A stretch of DNA of 64,000 bases, taken from positions 1,736,001-1,800,000 of the forward strand of contig JBAJFE010000026.1 of assembly GCA_037903355.1 (NCBI GenBank), in the 5' to 3' direction. This document shows positions 37,801-49,898 of the stretch, one piece after another. The stretch is from Trichuris trichiura. Its lineage: Eukaryota; Nematoda; Enoplea; Trichinellida; Trichuridae. The notes beneath the pieces are model-generated. The model had not been told where the DNA came from, made no database searches, and saw only the letters and a list, made by a program, of their open reading frames with translations. Every line of letters begins with the position of its first letter. Position 1 is the stretch's first letter. The position numbers were made by a program, and so were the translations under genes.

Positions 37801-40800
37801 ATTATCTGACAAATGTTCAAAATTCTGTCCGTTGGTTCGAATGTTTCGCTTCAAGTGGTCAATCGTGGTCGTTAGGCCGTAGGTCAATTCCTGTTGCGCA
37901 TTCGTCTTTGAAATTTCATGGAAGTGAAAGTTCACATAGTCTACGGATAAGCGGTCAATCAATTCCCGATTTGCTCTAATCTTTAGTCGGAAATGGGGAA
38001 AGTTATCTCGCAATTACTGCACGCTTAGTGTTGACTTCTTGAACGCATTGTAACTTGTTCAAAGCACCGACTGACGTATAAATATGCAATCCGATAGATT
38101 GCAATGGAATTCAGTTTCTTCATTCGCTTCGTAGCGTTGAGGTTTGTCCAGCAGGTTCAATATGTTGTTTATACGCCGATCGTCGCATGGAGACTCACCT
38201 GTGCACGGTCATCGCGCTAGGAGAAGAGCTACCTCTGACGGAAGTGATATTGCTCGATTCAAAGCCGCATACGCGAGGCGGAACAGCGACAGCCTTCCCA
38301 CAGCGAAGAAAACTGTACACTTTTCTGAAAGGGTTACGTCTTTCAATTAGTTGAAGTTTTGCTATTGCTTTTTGCCAAGAGAAGTTACTTTTCTTACACG
38401 TGCATGCTCCCAAACATTGTTATACTAATACTTGAGTGTTTGTAGTCTCTAACATTCTGCAGTGTTCAAATTGATGTCTGTGCTTGCAAGGCACGTCTTA
38501 GTGTTATCGGGAAATAGCTTACTAACCGAAGAAGTCTACTTATGTATGTAGTATTCAGGGATGGATGCAGCATTCCATCTTACGCGGCGATGCTTCTTGT
38601 ATCGCGATATTACCAGCCATGTAGTAGCAGCTTGTGGATAGTTTCTCTATATTATGTAGTCCTTCATGACTTCATTCAAGTACAAGGCTTGTTGTGAATT
38701 GGCAACGTTGCTGTTTTAAGCACGACGTACCTGGTTGAAGCAATAAGGTCAAATAAAGTCATCATTTCAGCATTAGCATTAATCTGTAATAGGTGGTTTT
38801 TTGGAGGAACATGTAATCTTCTGCACTGAAGGTAGCTGTTTGAAATTTTGCGTTCCCGAACTCCGGAATTCCTTCTGATTGTTCCATGTTTTAATCACTT
38901 CACAGCTTAATTTTACAATAGTTAAGCTGATTGATTTTCTTCTGCGGTAGTCATAAGACTGAAAGTTGAAATCCCGAAAGCCGAAACGGTGGGCGCTTGA
39001 AAGCACGAACACTCATATTTTGAGTAGGAAGAAATACTCGAACGGTGGGAACGTTCGTAGGGGCTTAGTTTTCAAAAGGACATGTTCATGAATACTAAAT
39101 AATCCCGAATTACCCAAATCCCGAAAGTGAAGTTTCATCTGTTTTTCTGATGCTTGCCACCAAACGCTTACATCAGATGGTTGTATTATGGCTATTTCGT
39201 ACGCACAGTTGCTAAAATGGGGATTCTTTCCAACCAGGAAGCTATCTTTTCATTGTGGTCTTTAGGGAAGTTTCAAGGTTTCTTAGTTCTCTTTCCTTAA
39301 TTCGTATAAGTACAAAACAACACCAATAGCGTAGGTTTGGCTTTCGAGATTTCAGCTCGTTCAGGAACTTGTCCTTTTGAGAATTAAACTTTTGGAAAAG
39401 CTCCCGCCGTTCGGCTATTTCTTGCTATTTCACAATCTGAGGTTTTGGCTTTAGGTCTTATGCTTTAAGCCTGATTTTTATGTTTCCCGCGAAGCATGCA
39501 GCAGCGTAGCTATTGTATGACCTTGCGCTTTAGTTATCTATGTAAACCAAGGCTTACTGAAATATGGGGGCGTAATTCCATAGGAAACGAATTCGTTATA
39601 GTTGACTTTCTCTTCTAACAGGCTTACAAACAACTAATGTTCAGTCAGTGTTAGAGCAGGTTCTTTACCGTCAGTATTTTTTACGTAGTTGTACGTAGGA
39701 GCTAAGGGCAATCCACAGTTACGAGGTGGAGTGCCACCTACAAGGTCAGAATGTGCTGGAGTCAAAAAATTTAAATGTAAGCATCTCCAGGTCACAACGT
39801 CCCAGCGGCACCCACTGCATATATTTTTATCATTGCCTATACAGAGCTCATAATTGTCAGGATTGGAGTAAAAACGTTTCCAATTGTTGTTCATTGTGCC
39901 CGCACATTCGTAGGCCGTTGTTGCAGTTCAGCTTCGCGGCATGTTATCTTGGGAAGCATTAATTCCATTGTTCCCTGACAATGTAACTTCTATTCCTTAG
40001 CCGTCTCTCGCTTTTTTAGCCAAAGCCACTGTCTCGATTTTTCATGTGTATATTTTAGCCAAAAAAAGTGTAAAATTCTAATTATGCTTATCTCCGGTAA
40101 ATGTCTTTTGTTACTGGCTAGCCTTAGAAAAAGCAGCGCGACTTGGTGATTACCGTATGTCCATGTTGCGTTTTATTATTGCTCCTATTGGTTGGCTGAA
40201 CTCGTTCTGTAGCAACTGGCACCAGTTGGTCGCAAAGTGAAGAAATCAGCGGTTGTACATAAGTCGATTGCTTGAAAAGTTTCTATTAATAGTTTCGGTG
40301 AAGGTTCTTTTCAAACATGTTGCGAAGCTGCGGCAAGTTTTAATTGAAACTTAGCTGCTCAACTTTTTAACTTATTCAACCGTTAGTAATAGCTCCCTAC
40401 GGTGCAGTCTTTAAATTGCTGAATACAAAAGTAATGTTATTTATGATGACGCTAAGTATACGATAGTTCCTTCAATGAAGGCGATCGCAGTTTATAGCCA
40501 ATCATTGTCTCGCTTTTTTGTTTTTACATGTATAAAATCCGCCGCCGACTGGCCGCGTAGCCTCCACGGCTATTGATGTAAGGCGACAATATGTTTTTGA
40601 TGTTCTTTTACTTTCAGAATCATTTTCAGCGTCTTATAATTGTTGTAATTAAAATGAGAAACTTTTGCTATTATCATTCGCGCCTAATAGTCTATTAAAA
40701 ATAAATTTTAGGTTATTAGAAGGTAATTACTTCATTCAGCATTCCTCAGCACACAGCAGTAGTCGTAAGCGCTGAAATATAATAACACTGTTTTTTGTTC

Positions 40801-43800
40801 AACTATTGACAAGATATTATTCCGCCTCATTCCATCAATTTGAGTAGAGCCGTTCGCTTTAATTGTTTAACCAAGCTTCCTGTTGAAAATATGCAAACGC
40901 TTGCATTTTGAAGCAGCAGTAAGACATTATTTCGTTCTTCCAACATGTTCCGCACACGTGTTGCGTGCGTTGTTTTTTTGGCAGAAAAACTTTGTACTAA
41001 CTTTACCACGCGAACAAGTTATAAAAAGTGCTCCCTACGCATTTGATTTCAAACATGTTAGGAATTTTTCCGTCCATAATTTTTATCAGCTAGCTTCCGA
41101 CCGTTTTCTTTCTTTCAACGCTGAGTGAGAATGCTTGCTAATGCGATAAATTAAAACCAGATTTGTACTTCTTGTAGCTGCATGTTGGGTAGGTCAAAAT
41201 TAGGTATTGATCCTTGCTAACTTTTGGCAATAAATAATGCTGCACATTCGTAGCGGGATTTGGTATAATTCTGTTGAGTAAATGATGGCGTGTCGAGTTT
41301 ATGGTTTCATATCATTTTGATCCGCTTAGTACTTGCGTCCTTAGGGTACCCACGTTAAGTAATAATCGTTTGAATTATGCAACCGTCGTCGTCTACTCGC
41401 TTGCCGAAGCGAAAGTGATTGCTGCGTGACGTTGAAAGAAAGACAACGCGAAGCTTCAACGGGGTCAGCTAATTGTCTTTTATTCAATTTAAGATTTTTG
41501 AGCCATTCGAAAAATTCGTAAAACAAAAATCTGGCATAATGCAATACTGCGCTGCTTCCATTACGCTAAGAAATAATCGCAAATGACAAAAGAATAAAAA
41601 GAGAAACACAAGTTGTACGCATATCCTGCATATCATTAGTGTTCCCTTGTTTCGCTGTTGAGCACGGTGAACTCCCAATTTGATTTTTTTCATTTTGCGT
41701 ATACGCTTAGGTTCAAGATTATGCCATTGACGTTACAGTATGAAGTTGCACTTTATTATGCACCTAAATGGAGGGTAATTTTTTTTATGTTATAGATTGT
41801 ATCAAGCAGTCCACCTCCAGTGCCACCGCCGCCTTTGCCCACGGGTTATTCGGATGCAAGCCAGTCGATAGCCGTTCCTTCTACTGCTAGGAAGTTGTCT
41901 ACTGTTGGCTTATCCTCTTCGACAAATGGCAATTCCAGTGCGCCTCCGCGAACTGCCGCTGCTGGTGGTGGTGGTAGTTCGTACGTAAACTCTCAGTTTG
42001 ATGAATTCGATGACGACTGGTCAGACGACTCGCAAAGCCAAGTAGGGACCTCTTGTTAATTACGCGCTCATTGTCGACCGTGTCAGAAAAGGACCGGTTC
42101 CTTTTTTCTCCAACTCAACTACGATTGGGTACTGTCTTTAAGCTTGAGCTGTTAATTGCGTAGTTGCTCCCTGTAGTCGGCACGGCCCGCGCCGCCGCAG
42201 TTTGAGATGGGGCGAGGAGAATGCCGACTTTGAATCTTCCGTAATTGCGCTTCTCGAGCGATGATCGATTCAGCTGAAATTCCTTTGCCAAACGACCAGG
42301 CTTCAAGGGAAATGGTCAATTTTCGCTTGCATTCAGTCTCCGTCGCCTCCTCCTAGTCTCTTCGCTTGGTCTTTGTCCAGTGTTTGGCACCCTTATTTAG
42401 ACAACAGCAGATGCTTTTCGTGCCGGACCACGTTCGCCGGCGCTCCAGTTCAGGGAAGCATGGTTCCGTAAGTCACCTTATGCGAATTAGGACCCCTTTC
42501 CTTTCCTTGCTTTAAACTCCTATAGCTGTTTCAATTCTTTATCAAAGTATACCATGTGTGTGGCCTTGTTAGGGAAACGGCAGCAAGACGCATGAGTCGT
42601 CTAGTCACGAACAGTTGGGTGTTACTCGACGTAGCGTTTCGAGTCTCACTTCGGCTGAGATTGACTCTCATCAAGAAGGGTCCGCCTCCGATTCCAGCAG
42701 CAAAGCCAGGCGAAAACACCTGAAAAACGAGGTTCGATCAGTGTTTCCGTTGGGTGTCCTTTTGTCTCTTGTCTCCCTGTGTACGTGTTCGTTTGTTGAC
42801 ATTACTATTTGTTTGTCAGTTTTCATGTACGCTTAGTGACGCGTCATACTTTCTTCTTTGCAGGCAGAAGCTTTCGACGATGATCATCATCCGCCATCTC
42901 GATCGGTCGACAGTGGTCTCAATCGGGTTGACCGTTCCAAGAAGTCAATAACGAGGTGTTTTGCAAGACTGTTTAGTTTGCGCAAATGAATAATTAATTG
43001 TCTTGCTATTCTTTTGAAGATTCAACAAGTTTGTCAAAAGCGGTACGGAAAATTTTGTCCTGAACACAACGAAGACTAGTCAACCCGTATCGGAGAAATT
43101 CGAAATAGGCGTAAATGGCGTATATCCTTTGTTTTTACGCATAGTAACACTTTTTATGCAGGAAGGCGCGAACGGTATACAATGGTTGTCGTCCGCGCAA
43201 GCGTATTCATGTCAGGTGGCCTCTCCGCAGAAGGCCAGCAAATTAAAGGGTCTGAAGAGCTTTATGACTTATCAATTGATGCCATCGTTCAGCGGCATCC
43301 AAGTTTGCCGACGTTACAAGCATTTCGACTGGTTGCACGAGCAGCTGATTGCAAAATTTGCCGTAATGTTAATACCGCCACTTCCGGAAAAGCAAGTAGC
43401 CGGTCGGTACGAAGAAGAATTTGTCGAACATCGAATGCATCTACTCCAACTATGGGTGACCAAAATCTGTCGTCATCCCGTACTGTCCCAGTGCGAAGCG
43501 TGGATGCACTTTCTCACTTGCACCGACGAAAAGGTACTCATTATTTTGTTCAAACTCTTAGGTTGGTCTTTAGGATGGGCAGTCGCTTTGCTAATCGGCC
43601 CCAAGGCTAAGCATTCCGCTGCTGTTCTTTTCTCTTTTCGTCATCTGGTAGCTGTTTGAATCGTAGTTCAATTTTTTAAATAATGGTTTTGGAATCTTTT
43701 CTCTTAGGGGAGATGGTTGGTTTGATGGAATTTCTAATGTGACCACGAATGGATGACGTGAGATGGTTGAATGTCACAGAATGGCAGTAGTTTTCGCGTC

Positions 43801-46241
43801 AGTGCCCTACGAGCAGATGCTTTCGAAGGCAAAACGGGCGTGATGCTTTACACGTTGTTTTTTTTGCACCTTCCCTGGTGGCTTTTCGAGTTCAAGTTGG
43901 CCACTACGATAGGCTTGCTGTAATCGATCACGTCATATCCCTTGTCCGGCATTGATCTTTTGTTTTAACAGCGAACCAAAAGTGTAGATGGAAAAACTTA
44001 AGAACGATATACTAAAAAGAGGCGCAACACATACGTAGGCGTTGCGCTTGAGCAGAAGCGTTTAGCGCCAGTATTCGAACGGAGCAATAAGTCAGGCGTC
44101 TCAGTTTTTCAGTCGTCTGACACGGTTGAATTATTTTAGCCAAATTGAATCATCATTACAGTTGTTCTTACGAGATAGTCTTCGTCAATCAGTCCTACTA
44201 ATGGCACCAAATCAATGTCCAAACTATTGAAGTTGCCAAAAAAGTTCGCAACTTACTTTTATTAATTAACGGCAACTTTATTTGGTGGCCACAATGTTGG
44301 TTGGACTTTTTAGGATACGGACGAGTCTTGTAGTCGGCGGGGCTATTTATCAAAATGCCTTTTGCCTTTGCGATTTGATGAACTGAAGAAATTGGTCTTT
44401 ATTATTGTTGAAAGTCACGGCACTGATTCATTGCTTTTCCGGTGGGACGCTGCTTGTTTCTTTGTTTCTGTCTGTATAGCATTTGTTACAACTTTATCAA
44501 TAGACTCCGTCACCGTTTCCACATTGAGACAAAGGCAACAGCTAAATGGATTGCAAAACCGTTGCAGATATCCTAAAATCCCTTTTATTCCAACTTCGGT
44601 TGAAGAGAGTTTCACCGTTCTTCAAAACTGCTCTTCCTGGCATTCGTCAAGTATTTCTCGGTATTTTCACTAAAAGAACGCTAATTCTACAGTAGGCATG
44701 GCCGCTCCTATTGGAGCCGTGAGTGCGTCTCTGCTTCAGCTTTTCAATTTGCATATGTTTAACAGAATTCGATCTTAGCGTTAGTCAAACGTTATTCAGC
44801 GGTGGTTATCATTTGGATGCAGTCAGTTTGTGCATTTTGGACGGACAAAGGTTACTATAATTGGTAGGCGGACGTTGGGTTCCATTGGTGTAGACTTAAG
44901 GCCTGAACATTGATATTTTTAGTCGGCTACACTTTTTGAACGGATCTAATAGAGTAATGCTTGTTGGCGGTTCTCGATACGACCGTTGACAGATTGCTTG
45001 ACAAATTACTCCCTCTGTCTCTGTGGAAATCGACTTATTGTTGTTTGAATTTATATTGCTAAGGTGCTTTGCGAGTTCGCCCATCAGACCAGTTAGACAT
45101 CTGCTTTTCAACTTTTTTCCCTTTCGCGCTCGCTACGGGGTTAAGTCCTTTTATTTGTTTGAATTTTGCGTAAACAAGTGGCTGGTCGCGCAGTATCTCT
45201 GGGAATACGTTTTAGCAACGTCATTCTAGTTTAACTAGGTGCCTAAGGGTGCCTCGACTTTTAAAAAGTTAGTAAGCATTTAGAAAAGAGCCTAACGTTG
45301 CGTAGGTTTGTCGTATGTTTAGTTTTGAATATTAGCACGCAGTCGGTCCGCCGACGCGATCTCTCGAAACGCGTTTATTCAAAAGTGTAATAGTTGGGCA
45401 GTTTTTGGCATTTGTTGTAGAAGTGGAAGCAGGGAAAAAGAAAAGCGGAAAAGGACGAATATAAAGATGGAAATTTCTTCTTTACAATCTGCTGCCCTAA
45501 CAGGCATTTGGACAATAGCCAAACGGAGAACAATATTGAAAGTTTTGCTCGCATGGGTCGCACTATGGAATCCGCGTTGCGTTCATTTCACGCAATCGTT
45601 CAGGAACAGGCGAAGCATATGGTCAACTCGCATAAGTATGCATTTTTCATTTCAAACTTAGTAGCAGATTGCTATATTTTGTTTGCAGAAGAGAATGCCA
45701 AAAGTACGGCGCTGCTTTCCACGCTTTGGGCTTGTCGTTTGAATTGGACCAAAATGACCAGTGTCGACCGTTGGCAAACGCTTTGAAATTGACCGCTGAT
45801 TGTTACGACAAAATAAGTCATATGTACGAGACGCAGCCGAAGAAATATCTTGAACCGCTTATGGACAACTTTTTCATATATAAAGGCATGCTTAGCCTGA
45901 TAGGGGATACGGTGCAGGTTCACAAGGTATGAAGTTTCAAAATTATATCCTCAATCATTTGCGGCAGTTGAAGCGCGTGACGTTTCGTTTAGTCGGCCAA
46001 TGCAAAAGTTCGTGAGCACCAAAAGTTGGTGGAAGACGGCAAAGCAACACTTGCGGATGCCGATTTGGTTCGTTCCCGCGCGGAAGTGGTCGATTACACA
46101 ATTCTTGCCGAGTTCAATCACTTCCGCAACGAATGCGTTTTCGATTTCAACAAAATGATAGGGCAATTTTTGCTAAGCCAAATAACGTTCTATCAGGGCA
46201 TTGTTGACAAGCTTAAGGAAGCGTACGCGCATTTCGAATAG
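34861..46241 (+). CDS. SNX9/18/33-family sorting nexin (SH3-PX-BAR)
   Basis: The SH3 domain is in two exons (about 34930-35018 and 35076-35151: VLYDFDA, DGWWEG, HGLFPQAYV). After a 6.6 kb intron comes a Pro/Ser/Gly-rich exon (about 41795-42040) ending in the acidic EFDDDWSDD motif typical of the family for AP-2 and clathrin contacts. Ser-rich linker exons follow (42410-42950), then the pre-PX piece FNKFVKSGTENFVL. The PX domain (about 43160-43531) has RRYKHFDWLHEQL, LPPLPEKQ and RYEEEFVEHRM. BAR-domain exons (45502-46241) match to the end (KKYLEPLMDNFFIYKG; AEFNHFRNECVFDFNKMIGQ). The short exon expected between PX and BAR (43532-45501) was not found. These proteins bend membrane and bind dynamin and N-WASP in endocytosis; the nematode member is LST-4. 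The ATG at 34861 is the best start seen but a farther 5' exon is possible. Confidence 0.88.
35152..41794. other. 6.6 kb intron of the SNX9-like gene
   Basis: Starts with a GTACGC donor after the SH3 exon. It contains AT-rich DNA with pyrimidine-biased stretches (for example 36640-37090, open on both strands but unconvincing) and copies of AATCCCGAAAG at 38970 and 39117. No nested gene was recognised with confidence. Confidence 0.6.
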
Positions 46242-49200
46242 ATTGCAAGCGGCAAAGTTTTAAGATGTATTCAAAATTTGCATTACAATTCCCGAATGGG
46301 ATGTCGAGCCAACAATTCCATTACACGCACTTACCCCTGTTGCTTTTCATTCCATAACGATTATTGTGTTAGCGTAAGCTCAACTTATTTGCAATTTGAA
46401 AATGCTTTTGTAGAACCACGCAAAATAAATATGCGAGCACTGTGAGCCTATTTCCGCGCGAAGTACTGTCAGCAAAGTTTAGCTGAATTTTTTGATCGTT
46501 GCAGAATTTAAGCTGTCGCCAATGGCTTACGAAAATTTGAATATCAGATAGAGTTCCCTAAACTGCGATGTAAGTTTGCAGCGCTGGAAGTTGTGTCGAA
46601 ACGGACATAGGCTTAGTCTAAGGGTAAATTCTGTTTATGCTTGATGCAGTTATGCTTAATGAGCTTCCCTTGGTTTGTTCTAGACCGGAATACGACGACT
46701 ATCCATATAGTTTAAGGATTTCGGGTTGTAAACAAGTTTCAATTTTCCATTAGCACTTTTATCTAATGGATTATTAAATTGCGTTATAATATTTGTCGCC
46801 TCGGAATTGATCCTTCGAAAGCTTTTACCAGTTTCAGTTATGGCTGAGCAGACGTTTGCTAAGCAGATATTCGAATAATTTACGCCCAAGAAGTTTCCAT
46901 TCGTGAGCGAGAAGCCTCAATTGGAAAATTATCGTTCGAACGGCTGTACTTTTCCTGGAAAATGCAGCAGTAAGTTTTCTTTGAAATATTGCAGCATCTT
47001 ATCGCTTTCACAACTATATATCTTGTCCGCGTCTAATGATTGCGGTTAATTTTGTTAAACGTCGGCCCGTCTGAGCATTGTATGCGTATTCAAACTCTGA
47101 AATGGCCCGCTTATTATATCATAAACGCTGCGCCAGTAGTTTTACAATCTATTTTTTGTTCTCGATTTTAACTACGTCTTAATAATTTGAAAAAAATAAA
47201 ACTTAAAACGTTTCTGCAGGATTATAAGACGTTTATAACTTTCAGTAAATAATAAGAGCGATTATCCTGTGTGCGTTCGATGGTCCTGTTGCTATATTGT
47301 TTTGAGTATTTTCATAATGGAGTTTCTTCCTTACCTCTTTGTATTGCCCGTTGATGATTTCTGAAACGACCGAAGCAAACGCCCTACCAATGAATTTGCG
47401 TTTGCTGGTAAGGAAGAAACACCATCATGAAAGTCCATAGACCCGTTAAGGAGCATTCAGTGTTCAACACTGTTTTGAGTAGAACAGTATAAACTAGTTG
47501 GAACTTGAAAAATCAAACATTTTTAAAATGTGTACGTATGCTTTCGTTCTTTTGTAAGAAGGCCGCGCGTCACCGTAGCGACAGAGTGAATATATGAGTT
47601 CTGCGACTGTTTTCAAGAGGTAACAGTTGCGGATTGCTTCAGTTGGCTTTGACGGACATTTTCAGGTATAGCTTAAGATGTGTTTCGAAACGCGAAATTC
47701 ACTCTATTATGACTCTGAAAGTAAAGCCAATGGTATAAATGAATAGATTTTTTGCGCTTTAAAAATGTATTAAACTTAGCTGAACACGAAATTTCATCGG
47801 GAAATAGGCATGGAAGTTAAAAATAACGAAGTAATGTGTACGCGTATGGAAGCTGTGCGTGTTATATTGTTTTCCAACAGATTAACGCTGCAGTCTGCTA
47901 TGTTGCCACCATAAAAGGAAAGCTGAATTTTGAATAGCCAAGCGAGATGTGCGTGTCAGTAAACTTGTTGTCATTTTAGAGTAACTTTAAGCTTCAAGTA
48001 GTCTGTCCTGCCTGTAAGAAGCGGCGGGTTCCTATCTGCGGTGTTCATAATTTATGTTCCTAATTTGTTGAAAAAAAACCTAATGATCTGTCAGTAGGCA
48101 ATTTCAGTGTTGCATGCATTGAAAATTGTCTTTTCGCAATTTCGCTTAGGTCAATAATTTTTTTCCTTTCGTAAGTGCGTCGTTGTATTTCAGCATTCCG
48201 AGATCAAAGGAATCAGGTAGCACAGCTATTTGTTAAAGCTGACAAAGTAGCTTTATGTTGAGCTGAGGCAATTTAAAGTTGCTTTCATCGCTCGTCTAGG
48301 AAAGATTAATTGTTTAATAATCTCGTCGCCCTCTTAGGCTTTTTTGCCGGAAAATACAACTTTTGAATCACGTGCTTTCTCGAACGTATAAATATTAGAA
48401 CAGAATATTTTACGCTATACGCTTTATGCTTCCGTGATTTCTTCGATCAATAAATATTTTTTCAATCCTTCGGCAAGTTTGCGCCATCAATAAAACAATT
48501 TTTTTGCCATCATATTGTCTCCTTTAGTTTATTGGTACATTGCTTTTGTTCTTTGTGCGGTGCAAATGTTTTCTTTTCTTCATACTTCGCATTTTTCTCA
48601 AACCCGCTTTCTTGTTAGTAGTTAATAAGCTGTCAAAACCGGTTCCGTTGGTCATTCATGCATTGCTTCGTTTTCGAGCGGCAGCCGTTTTGTTCTCCAC
48701 TTGGTTTCCTGTGGCTGAGCGCTGATTGACGAAGGGGCAACTTTGGACGAAAAATCCGCAATACCTTATTGCGTACCATTTCGTTGGCCAACAGAACGGT
48801 TGCTTAAGCTCTCGCGTGGCGGTCGTATTAGAGCTTAGTAAAATTGAATGGAAGCCCTAACCAACGAGCAGTCAGTGAGTCAGTCTTTGCATTTCGCTGA
48901 CGAATGTTTGCTTGAATTCCGGCCGTTGCGGGAAACGAACCTGTCCGTGGAAAATTCGATTGCATCTTCTTCCCAGAAGCATTAGTTGCCTGTTGGCATG
49001 TATTTTGGCGCTGTTAACTTCGTTGCTTGCTTGCTCTTGCTCATTGGCAAATAGCAATGCAAACTATTGATAGCAGACTTTCAAAACTTGACCATTGCGT
49101 CAACGCGCTCCACTTTCTCCAAACGTACACCGTTGGCATGCGCGGGTTGAGAATACTGTTTCGACTATGTTTTAGTTGCGCCACTACGGCTCACTTCCAT

Positions 49201-49530
49201 TAGCTTTAGGGCTGTATGATATAAGCAGGTATTTTTGATTTCAAAAATTTGAAATCAAATAACTGCAGGAACTGTGCGTACTGTAGACCAGCCAGCTGGC
49301 GAGGAGGTGAAAACGTGTCTGTGCGCACGTTTCTTAATTTACGCCTGACCACTTGAACGGTTCGAGTAGAAGTGACAGCGGTGGTAACACCGGCGTCATT
49401 TCCATTCGTGCCGTTGATCGAATCGTATAGTTGCTGATGGAATGCATTGAAAAAATCGCTCGACGCTGTTACCGGCAAAGCGGCTAAGGTCGGATTGGTA
49501 GTCACGAGCAAACAAGTTTGACGCACTTTA
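46242..49530. other. Intergenic with one long inverted repeat
   Basis: No coding sequence recognised up to about 49.2 kb. The foldback at 47313-47429 is listed separately. From 49206 to 49616 the minus strand is open for 136 codons, overlapping a plus-strand open block; neither was recognised. Confidence 0.45.
47313..47429. repeat. Nested inverted repeat (foldback)
   Basis: Positions 47313-47335 pair with 47407-47429 over 23 bases with two mismatches. The inner 47374-47382 pairs perfectly with 47398-47406 over 9 bases, leaving a 15-base loop. The 3' arms are directly contiguous while 38 bases separate the 5' arms, so the fold is a long hairpin with one large bulge. Confidence 0.7.
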
Positions 49531-49898
49531 TTGTTTGTGCTGCGACGGATTAAAATCTGGTCCGTTTGCCTGCAAAACTGGACGAGCGTGTCGACGCAAC
49601 GTGGCTTAATAGACAACGTGAAGACATCGAGCTGTTCTCAACGATCCTGCAAGCTACAGGAAAAGTCGCGGCGGAACGTCTTTGATACACGTTCGATTCT
49701 TTTCGCTTCTTCAAAGCTCAATATAGCTCCATACACTGCCTAGTGAGGAGAACAATTTTCCACTGGCCACATGGTATCGTTGTTTTCCCTTCAACCAACC
49801 ATTTTCTCCCTTCTACTGCCACATGTTTTCTTTTGCTCAGCGTCTGATTCCAATACAGGTACAACACTGGATGTCGATTGCTTTTTGTTCGTTTTGCA

